Source: Anaerolineae bacterium (GTDB lineage: Bacteria > Chloroflexota > Anaerolineae > Promineifilales > Promineifilaceae). From it: a stretch of 5,553 nucleotides of DNA. Positions 1 through 4,571 of this stretch are shown here, piece by piece; within the stretch, counting starts at the first letter, position 1; each line of letters starts with the position of its first letter. The DNA lies in assembly GCA_028277515.1 (NCBI GenBank), contig JANQGC010000236.1, positions 1 to 5,553 of the forward strand, given 5' to 3'. Below the pieces are notes generated by a model. It had not been told where the DNA came from. It did no database searches and saw nothing but the letters and a program-made list of their open reading frames with translations. A program made the translations under genes and the position numbers.

Positions 1-1
1 T

Positions 2-196
2 GAATTTGGCGGGGCTTTAAAGATCATGGAAAATGATGGAACGCTAACTACAATTGATGCCCTGTTTAACAGCTTTGCCTTGTTTGATGTCATGAAACAC
101 AAACAGCATGTGGTCTCCGATATACGGTCCGAGGCTGGAGAGTTGGCCCGTTTAACCATTGGTTGTTGGTTTAAGAATCCTTCTAATGATAATTGA
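2..196 (+). CDS. 2OG-Fe(II) oxygenase-like protein, C-terminal end (5' end outside window)
   Basis: An open frame enters from the left edge and stops at TGA 194-196, giving 64 residues. They read like the last part of a prolyl-hydroxylase/Tpa1-type 2-oxoglutarate and Fe(II)-dependent oxygenase: a 'GGALKI' strand (residues 3-8), 'LFNSFALFDV' (21-30), a His-containing 'HKQHVVSDI' (33-41) that fits the distal iron ligand (probably H36), and 'RLTIGCWF' (50-57), where R50 fits the 2-oxoglutarate-binding Arg and the strand ends in the usual Gly-x-Trp-Phe. The HxD half of the iron site would lie upstream, outside the window. The family call is by recalled pattern, and the substrate (protein, peptide or small molecule) cannot be told. 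The stop lies 11 bases inside the next gene, so the two are probably co-transcribed and translationally coupled. Confidence 0.65.
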   Translation, partial: EFGGALKIMENDGTLTTIDALFNSFALFDVMKHKQHVVSDIRSEAGELARLTIGCWFKNPSNDN

Positions 197-1028
197 CGCG
201 CAAAAATTGAAACTGTCTGATACCAGCGATTTGCAAATAAGCCGGGAAACGATTGGCCGCAACCAATATCCCCTGCTCATCGTTGATAATTTTTATGCCC
301 ATCCCGAATATGTTCATCAGTTAGCCCAAAGTCTTTATTACGAGAACCCTAAGGGGATGCACATTCACGCCTCGTCTGTCATATCCCTCAGCACAGGCGA
401 AATCTACGATTTCATCCATGAACATTACGCTAAAAGTTGGCGAGTCGGCCGCGATCAATTATTGGGACTATCTAATAAATGGCGCTTCTTTCGCTCCGTA
501 CCCTCAGGATCGTCACTTCCGACGATTAGAGAAGATCCCCATGCAGATGGCAAATTTTTATTTGCCGGCCTGATTTATCTGACTCCCGATGCTTATTGTA
601 AAGGGGGAACAGGCTATTACCGGCATAGATTGACGGGAGCAGAAGAAAAGCCCCCTTCAGCTACCTGGCTGCGCAGGGCAAAAGTGCCTCCTTCAATCAT
701 TCAAAAATTGAATGAGTACGATGTCCATCGCTCTTTCAAGGAGAGTGGTCAGAAGGATTATGACAAGTTCATGAAATCCATACCCTCCAAAACGACGGGC
801 AACAAATATCATTTAGCGGGTAGTAATGAAACCTGGCAGCTTACAAAAATGGCTGACATGAAATTTAATCGTTTGATCGTTTATCCTGCTTTTGTACTTC
901 ATAAAGCGATTTTTGAGGAAGATTGGTTTGACGGCGAAATCAGCCGGCGCAGGTTGACGCAAAACTTTTTCTTTAAATTCCCTGAAATCAAGCCCTCCAT
1001 TTTCAATATTGTGTTACCTAAAATTTGA
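186..1028 (+). CDS. DUF6445-family protein, putative 2OG-Fe(II) oxygenase-like
   Basis: This frame encodes 280 residues from ATG 186. A TTG at 159 in the same frame would add nine residues, but ATG 186 is preferred because it overlaps the upstream stop by 11 bases, as in coupled genes; there is no strong Shine-Dalgarno sequence. The protein resembles the DUF6445 family. Its core is 'DPHADG' (H119 and D121, an HxD pair), then 'LIYLTPDAYCKGGTGYYRH' (129-147), and near the end 'NRLIVYPAFVLHKA' with H239 followed by an Arg run ending in 'RRLTQNFFF' (255-263). HxD...H...R/K is the iron and 2-oxoglutarate site layout of cupin-type dioxygenases, so oxygenase activity is plausible but inferred. There is no signal peptide or membrane segment, so it is probably cytosolic. 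The gene is AT-rich compared with the debris downstream. It follows another oxygenase-like gene, which suggests a shared modification task. The stop codon lies inside inverted repeat 1021-1080. Substrate unknown. Confidence 0.75.
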   Translation: MIIDAQKLKLSDTSDLQISRETIGRNQYPLLIVDNFYAHPEYVHQLAQSLYYENPKGMHIHASSVISLSTGEIYDFIHEHYAKSWRVGRDQLLGLSNKWRFFRSVPSGSSLPTIREDPHADGKFLFAGLIYLTPDAYCKGGTGYYRHRLTGAEEKPPSATWLRRAKVPPSIIQKLNEYDVHRSFKESGQKDYDKFMKSIPSKTTGNKYHLAGSNETWQLTKMADMKFNRLIVYPAFVLHKAIFEEDWFDGEISRRRLTQNFFFKFPEIKPSIFNIVLPKI

Positions 1029-1080
1029 CAACTTTTTTAAATGGTTTTCGTCGATATTCAAGTGAAAAGTTGTCAAATTT
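1021..1080. repeat. Inverted repeat, 16-base perfect arms, 28-base loop
   Basis: The left arm aaatttgacaactttt (1021-1036) is the exact reverse complement of aaaagttgtcaaattt (1065-1080). The TGA stop of the DUF6445-type gene lies in the left arm. The long loop and the lack of a T-run straight after the stem argue against a classical Rho-independent terminator, though the transcript could still fold at its 3' end. The arms match those of the repeat at 3489-3550 at 13 of 16 positions, so this may be a dispersed palindromic element rather than a local regulatory site. It lies just upstream of the point where the MocR remnant begins to look like its family. Confidence 0.85.
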
Positions 1081-1376
1081 CTTTGAAAATATATTTTAGT
1101 AACGGTGTATTCAATGCGCGCCGGGATGCGCTGGTGGAAGCCCTAAATCGCCACCTGGGCGGGGTGGTCTGCCTGGGAGATCATGATTGTGGTATGCATA
1201 TGGTAGTCACTTTGAACGAAGGATTGAACGAAGAAGAGGTCGTTTCCTGCGGCCGACGCCTGGGGATGGCTATCCTGCCGCTTACCGCCGAGTATTTTGC
1301 CCTGCCGGAACAGCAGGGTTTTTTGATTGGCTTCTCAAATGTACAAGTGGAGGAAATCGACGGCATAATCGGCTGA
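1041..1376 (+). pseudogene. Remnant of MocR-family (GntR/aminotransferase) regulator, C-terminal end only
   Basis: The open frame runs from ATG 1041, just after an in-frame TAA, to TGA 1374-1376 (111 codons). From about residue 24 (near base 1110) it matches the end of the fold-type I aminotransferase domain of MocR/PdxR-like regulators: 'RRDALVEALNRHLG' (27-40), 'CGMHMVVTLNEGLNEEEV' (50-67), 'GMAILPLTAEYF' (75-86) and 'GFLIGFSNVQVEEI' (93-106). Intact family members are usually about 450-500 residues, with an N-terminal winged-helix DNA-binding domain and a PLP lysine; both are absent here. The first ~22 residues are encoded by the repeat at 1021-1080 and AT-rich sequence and look unrelated. 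The fragment is therefore almost certainly non-functional: it cannot bind the operator or PLP. A fresh short protein made from this frame cannot be ruled out. Confidence 0.75.
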
Positions 1377-1400
1377 TTTTTCCCTTATCCTGATCAGAAC

Positions 1401-1433
1401 AGGTGACAGTCACTTTAAAAGTGACTGTCACCT
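1401..1433. repeat. Perfect 33-base palindrome, REP-like
   Basis: The arm aggtgacagtcacttt (1401-1416) is followed by one central A and then its exact complement (1418-1433). The AGTGACTGTCACC type of arm resembles REP/BIME-like palindromes that occur in many copies and are often linked to Y1 (RAYT/TnpA-REP) transposases; that link is from memory and no transposase is present here. It lies between the MocR remnant (ends 1376) and the first recognisable codon of the broken lipoprotein gene (about 1441), so it probably marks an insertion or deletion joint. No T-run follows, so a terminator role is less likely. Confidence 0.85.
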
Positions 1434-1434
1434 C

Positions 1435-2102
1435 AATGTATTGGCGGCCTGCGCAGCACCTGCTGCACCCACATCTGAGGCATAACAAACAACGGCCGAC
1501 ATGGAACAGGAACAGGCGACGGCCGTTCCGCCAACTGATATTCCGCAAGCGATGGAACCACCTCCGCCGGAGCCAACGGATACGGCCGAGCCGCCAACGC
1601 CACGGCCGACGCCGGATCGGCCATTCACCTACGCCTCCCATTATGGGGGTGGGCCGGCGGGAGCCTGGGATAGAGCTAACTGGAATGCCTTCATTGAGAA
1701 CTATCCGGACCTGCAAACGAAGATCATTCCCACCGATTACTACAGTTCCTTCATTAATACCATTATTTTCAAGCAGTTAGAAGACGAGACGCCGCCCGAT
1801 GTGTTCAGCGCGGCGATGGGTGGGCATTTATACGATTACGTCGAGCAGGGTGTAATCGCCGATAATTCCGATTTATGGCAGGAGGAAGGCTGGGATGAAG
1901 TCCGGTCTATGAAGATGGCCTGCGCCTGGTAGAAGAGGCAGAAATCATGACCCAACTCATTGGCTTTAACACCGATCCCATCCTGGCCTCGGCGCTGCTG
2001 GATTCGATCAGTGATTTCTGGCGCAACCCGGAGGATATTGAGACGTTGCTCGCTTTTGTAGAGTCCAGCCGTGAGAGAGCGTATGGCCCCTTGCAGGAAT
2101 AA
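1435..2102 (+). pseudogene. Broken sugar-type ABC transporter solute-binding lipoprotein gene
   Basis: Three defects are visible. First, the 5' end is missing: in frame 1 the sequence becomes recognisable at a lipobox, Leu-Ala-Ala-Cys (1441-1452), with no start or hydrophobic stretch before it because the 1401-1433 palindrome lies there. Second, the Ala/Pro linker is cut by an in-frame TAA (1483-1485), after which the frame runs on to 1932 through a Pro/Glu/Thr-rich linker and a family-1 extracellular solute-binding start: 'WNAFIENYPDLQTKII', then 'PPDVFSAAMGG', 'YVEQGVIAD' and 'DLWQEEGWDEV'. Third, after about base 1900 the match jumps to frame 3, where 1911-2102 encodes a typical C-terminal end ('DPILASALLDSISDFWRNP', then 'LLAFVESSRERAYG', stop TAA 2100-2102). 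Intact proteins of this type are usually 420-480 residues, so roughly 250 residues are gone. The intact form would capture a sugar for an ABC importer at the cell surface; this copy cannot. Confidence 0.8.
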
Positions 2103-2108
2103 TTGGTT

Positions 2109-3452
2109 TCATCTGGCCTGGTTGGCCTCAATTAGAGAAATCATCTGCCACTGCCCATCTTGAACTTGAAAGATGCCAAACGGCGCGGTGATATTGCCAT
2201 ACTCATCAAAGTCGATTGGCCCGTTTAAACCAACATAGGCGATTTCCTGGCCGGCTTCCAATGCCCGTTTACCATCGGTGTAATTGCCGACCTCCAATTT
2301 CCCATCCCCAGGATTGGCAACGAGCGGAATGTTTTCATTGATCGTAGCCCGGTTCACTTCACCGTCGACCAAGGCCGTACGGGTCATAGCCAGGAAAAGA
2401 ACGTTCGCTGCATCATAACTGGTGGCGGCAAAGATTTCCGGTGCGACCCCGGCAAATGCCATTAATCGTTCTTCAAACACGGCGGTTCGCTCGGCAGCGT
2501 TCGCATCGGCAACCTCTTCTAACCCGTATACCTCATTTGCCAGGTCGTTGCCGATAAGCGCGATAAATTCAGGGTTCGTTTGATCTTGCGTTGCAAACCA
2601 GCCCCCTTCATATCCATTCTCGACGGCCGTCTGCATCAACAACGCTGCATCATCCGGTGTGCCGACCAGGATGACCATTTGCGGTTGTTCGGCTAAGACT
2701 TGCTCAATCTCTGATTGATACTCATCTTTGCCGGTCTCGTACGCAACTGTAGCGGCCAGATCAGCGCCAAAATCTGCCATCCCGTTTTCAATCGGATCTC
2801 TAAAGGAAATAAAAGCGGGGTCCTGGGCGATTAAAAGCACAACGCGCTCCACATCCGCACCCTCAAGATACGTATCAGGCGCAGAGATGGCTCGCGCGAT
2901 GACACGACCGCCCAAGGAATCTGAAGGCACGGTGCGATAAAAATAATCCGTACCGGCGCGATCGAGATCGACTGTTCCCGCAGTCGGTGAAACCATGGCC
3001 AGCCGGTGCTCCTTGATCAATTCTTCCATACCCGGAAACAGTAAGGATGTCGGACCCAATAAGGCTACGATCTCATCTTCATTAATCAGCTTTTCGGCCG
3101 CCGGTAATCCTGTATTCGGCGTCCCTGCACTATCCGCTTGAACCAGGTTTACTTGTGCTCCTCCAATACCTCCGGAGTCATTCACTTCGGCGACGATCAT
3201 GTTCATCACCGGCAGCGCGTGATCGCCCACCCAGGAAAATTGGCCGCTGAAGGGTAGCAATAATCCTACCGGGAGCGTATCTTCCGGAGCGTCGCCGGTT
3301 ACTGGCGCTGGTTCAGGTGTCGAGGCCTCTTCAACGCTTGTTGGAGCATCGACCTGCGGGATGGCGGTTGGCTCTGGTGCAAGAGAGTTACAACCAGCAA
3401 AAATCATGATGAATATAACGAACAACAACAGAGCAAAAGGGGATTTTCTCAT
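2109..3452 (-). CDS. ABC transporter solute-binding lipoprotein, branched-chain amino acid type (Peripla_BP_6)
   Basis: The product is 447 residues, a normal length for the family. Residues 1-20 form a lipoprotein signal peptide (Arg-Lys start, long hydrophobic core) ending in Phe-Ala-Gly-Cys, so C21 would be lipidated; it is the only Cys in the protein. Residues 22-59 are a Pro/Glu/Thr-rich linker. The periplasmic-binding fold starts near residue 60 with 'LPVGLLLPFSGQFSWVG', continues through 'DSGGIGGAQVNLVQADSAG' and 'ALLGPTS', and closes with 'YVGLNGPIDFDEYGNI', a hallmark of Leu/Ile/Val-type receptors. The ATG at 3450-3452 is well supported by an AGGAAG Shine-Dalgarno sequence (complement of 3458-3463) five bases upstream. 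It should be a membrane-anchored receptor for an ABC importer of amino acids, amides or a similar small solute; the ligand cannot be assigned. No permease or ATPase gene is visible, so it appears to be an orphan receptor. Its stop lies six bases from the end of the convergent broken lipoprotein gene. Confidence 0.9.
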   Translation of the reverse strand: MRKSPFALLLFVIFIMIFAGCNSLAPEPTAIPQVDAPTSVEEASTPEPAPVTGDAPEDTLPVGLLLPFSGQFSWVGDHALPVMNMIVAEVNDSGGIGGAQVNLVQADSAGTPNTGLPAAEKLINEDEIVALLGPTSLLFPGMEELIKEHRLAMVSPTAGTVDLDRAGTDYFYRTVPSDSLGGRVIARAISAPDTYLEGADVERVVLLIAQDPAFISFRDPIENGMADFGADLAATVAYETGKDEYQSEIEQVLAEQPQMVILVGTPDDAALLMQTAVENGYEGGWFATQDQTNPEFIALIGNDLANEVYGLEEVADANAAERTAVFEERLMAFAGVAPEIFAATSYDAANVLFLAMTRTALVDGEVNRATINENIPLVANPGDGKLEVGNYTDGKRALEAGQEIAYVGLNGPIDFDEYGNITAPFGIFQVQDGQWQMISLIEANQAR

Positions 3453-3488
3453 TCTTTCTTCCTAATTTTTGTTAAGTAAACATCCGAA

Positions 3489-3550
3489 AGATTTGTCAAT
3501 TTTTATTTTCTTGTACCTTTGGAAATCCGGCAGAAAAAATTGACAAATCT
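3489..3550. repeat. Inverted repeat, 16-base perfect arms, 30-base loop
   Basis: The left arm agatttgtcaattttt (3489-3504) is the exact reverse complement of aaaaattgacaaatct (3535-3550). Size, loop length and arm sequence resemble the repeat at 1021-1080: the right arms agree at 13 of 16 positions. It lies 37 bases upstream of the start codon of the solute-binding lipoprotein gene. Each strand therefore contains a TTGACA, but no good -10 element follows at 16-18 bases on either strand, so a promoter role is weak. A dispersed palindromic element, or a binding site for a regulator, are the two readings. Confidence 0.85.
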
Positions 3551-3792
3551 AATGCAAAACTACTTAATTATACTAATAATCCGATTGGATGAAAGCCGTC
3601 ATTGGAGCAGGGGAGGGGCGGCGTGGTGCAGACTTGTTGGGACCCCATCATTTTATATCCGCGCAGCCCCGCCCTATTTCGGTCGTTTTCATGGTTGGAT
3701 TCATTGGGTCAGACTGGCGGGTTTCGGCAGCCGATGCTTCCTTTGCATCTTATCATACACAAAAGTAACCCTACCCGGTAAGATAAAACACC
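3551..3792. other. Intergenic stretch without recognisable gene
   Basis: Between the inverted repeat and the vapBC promoter I see no convincing coding sequence. A plus-strand open frame through this stretch (3519-3824) starts inside the repeat, runs into the vapBC promoter and has a composition unlike a known protein. A GC-rich patch (about 3607-3735) contains short G/C-rich complementary stretches, near 3611-3618 and 3666-3673, that could pair imperfectly, and a small hairpin gatgc...gcatc at 3733-3749. No T-run follows these, so they are not clear terminators. The patch may be a decayed gene or an untranslated leader; neither can be shown. Confidence 0.4.
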
Positions 3793-3845
3793 TTGACAGC
3801 GACAACCATAGTAATATATACTGAAAATATATACTTTATGAGGTG
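3793..3845 (+). promoter_or_regulatory. Probable vapBC promoter, operator and ribosome binding site
   Basis: A consensus -35 TTGACA (3793-3798) is followed after 18 bases by TATACT (3817-3822), a 5-of-6 match to TATAAT; TATATA at 3815-3820 gives a 16-base spacing as an alternative. The 10-base sequence aatatatact occurs twice, at 3813-3822 and 3826-3835, 13 bases apart, and the first copy lies in agtaatatatact with AGTA/TACT ends. Tandem AT-rich sites over the -10 region fit the autorepression known for VapB/VapBC complexes. GAGGTG (3840-3845) is the ribosome binding site, four bases before the vapB ATG. Promoter and operator are inferred from sequence only. Confidence 0.65.
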
Positions 3846-3849
3846 AAAA

Positions 3850-4080
3850 ATGAAAACCGCCAAACTATTTAAAAATGGACAAAGCCAGGCAGTACGTTTG
3901 CCCAAAGAATTTCGTTTTGAAGGTAAACAAGTGTTCATCAAGCGCGTGGGTAATGGTGTTTTGCTCCTGCCGGAACAACATTCCTGGCAGGGACTATTTG
4001 ATAGTTTAGAAAAATTCTCTGATGATTTTATGGAGAGCCGCGATCAGCCTGAACAGCAAGAGAGGGAAGATCTCTTCTAA
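3850..4080 (+). CDS. vapB: VapB-type antitoxin (AbrB/SpoVT fold)
   Basis: The product is 76 residues, the usual antitoxin length. The N-terminal half is a swapped-hairpin AbrB-type DNA-binding domain: 'KLFKNGQSQAVRLPKEFRF' (5-23), then 'VFIKRVGNGVLLLP' (28-41). The C-terminal half holds the toxin-binding tail with 'DDFMESRDQPEQQERE' (58-73), close to the tail of enterobacterial VapB/MvpA antitoxins ('DFM..R.QP..QERE'), whose Arg and aromatic residues enter the toxin active site. It should neutralise VapC and, alone or with VapC, repress its own promoter at the tandem sites just upstream. The ATG is set by the GAGGTG at 3840-3845. The stop TAA shares its last base with the vapC start, the classic coupled arrangement that keeps antitoxin made first. 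Confidence 0.93.
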   Translation: MKTAKLFKNGQSQAVRLPKEFRFEGKQVFIKRVGNGVLLLPEQHSWQGLFDSLEKFSDDFMESRDQPEQQEREDLF

Positions 4081-4478
4081 TGAAGATCCTGCTTGATACC
4101 AATATATGTATCTACCTGATCAAGAAAAAACCCAAACAAGTTTTGGACAGAATTAATGAGTACGCTGTCGGAAATATTGGCCTGTCTTCGATCACGGTTG
4201 CCGAGTTAGCTTTTGGCGTTCAGAAAAGCCAGAAACGGGAGCAAAACCAAGATGCATTGATGCAGTTTTTGGCCACCCTGGAGATTGCGGCTTTTGATGC
4301 CAGGGCAGCAACCAGCTATGGGATTATTCGTGCTCAGTTAGAAAAGCGGGGAACGCCGATAGGTTCCATGGACACTTTGATTGCCGGGCATGCGGCCAGT
4401 TTAGGTGTGACCCTTATCACCAATAATGTGAAAGAATTCTCTCGCGTTCCCGATCTCGTTGTTGAAAATTGGATATAG
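4080..4478 (+). CDS. vapC: VapC-type toxin, PIN-domain ribonuclease
   Basis: The product is 132 residues, full length for a VapC. The PIN-domain acidic residues are all present: D6 in 'LLDTNICIYLI' (4-14), E42 in 'SSITVAELAFG' (36-46), D98 in 'GTPIGSMDTLIAGHA' (91-105), and the C-terminal 'LITNNVKEFSRV' (112-123), whose N115/N116 and E119 complete the usual fourth position. These residues hold Mg2+/Mn2+ for RNA cleavage. The sequence closely follows the MvpT/VapC branch of enterobacteria, whose members cut initiator tRNA in the anticodon loop; the same target is likely but inferred. Nothing suggests inactivation. The ATG at 4080 overlaps the vapB stop by one base and has only a distant purine-rich stretch upstream, so its translation should depend on vapB. 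The gene ends 92 bases before the convergent metF stop. Confidence 0.93.
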   Translation: MKILLDTNICIYLIKKKPKQVLDRINEYAVGNIGLSSITVAELAFGVQKSQKREQNQDALMQFLATLEIAAFDARAATSYGIIRAQLEKRGTPIGSMDTLIAGHAASLGVTLITNNVKEFSRVPDLVVENWI

Positions 4479-4516
4479 AATTTTATTATCCATGAGTTGT
4501 CATTACGAGCAACCCG

Positions 4517-4571
4517 GTTGGTAGTTATCGCTTTGGCGATGGGGAACGCGGCTAAAGCCGTCACTACGAAC
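4517..4571. repeat. Structured imperfect inverted repeat with two internal hairpins (cloverleaf-like)
   Basis: The outer arms gttggtagt (4517-4525) and actacgaac (4563-4571) pair at 8 of 9 positions. Inside are two hairpins: atcgc (4527-4531) with gcgat (4536-4540) and loop tttg, and cggct (4549-4553) with agccg (4556-4560) and loop aa. The GTTCGTAGT...CGGCTTTAGCCG wording resembles a palindromic repeat I recall being abundant in Chloroflexota and some other genomes; that is memory, not a search. The first base of the outer arm on the minus strand is the last base of the metF stop codon. It lies between the convergent vapC and metF genes. No T-run follows, so it is a repeat rather than a standard terminator, though it may stop or protect transcripts. 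Confidence 0.7.

Noticed and set aside
159..185. Upstream TTG start for the DUF6445-type gene
   Set aside because: ATG 186 starts the family-like sequence and overlaps the upstream stop; the nine extra residues look like readthrough of the previous gene.
1021..1080. Rho-independent terminator for the oxygenase operon
   Set aside because: The loop is 28 bases, the stem is AT-rich and no T-run follows the stem.
1282..1716. Long minus-strand open frames over the debris (Arg-rich, Gly-rich)
   Set aside because: They are low-complexity antisense readings of the Pro-rich linker and the MocR remnant, and they cross the palindrome.
1501..1932. A 143-residue open frame that looks like a complete small protein
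   Set aside because: Its first codon is an internal Met of a broken lipoprotein gene: the lipobox lies upstream beyond a TAA, and the C-terminal part of the same family continues in another frame.
3470..3499. TTGACA in the inverted repeat as -35 of the receptor gene promoter
   Set aside because: At 16-18 bases downstream on the minus strand only cttaac/ttaaca is found, a poor -10, and the transcript would start almost on the Shine-Dalgarno sequence.
3519..3824. A 101-residue open frame between the receptor gene and vapB
   Set aside because: It starts inside an inverted repeat, runs through the GC-rich patch into the vapBC promoter, has no Shine-Dalgarno sequence and no family look.
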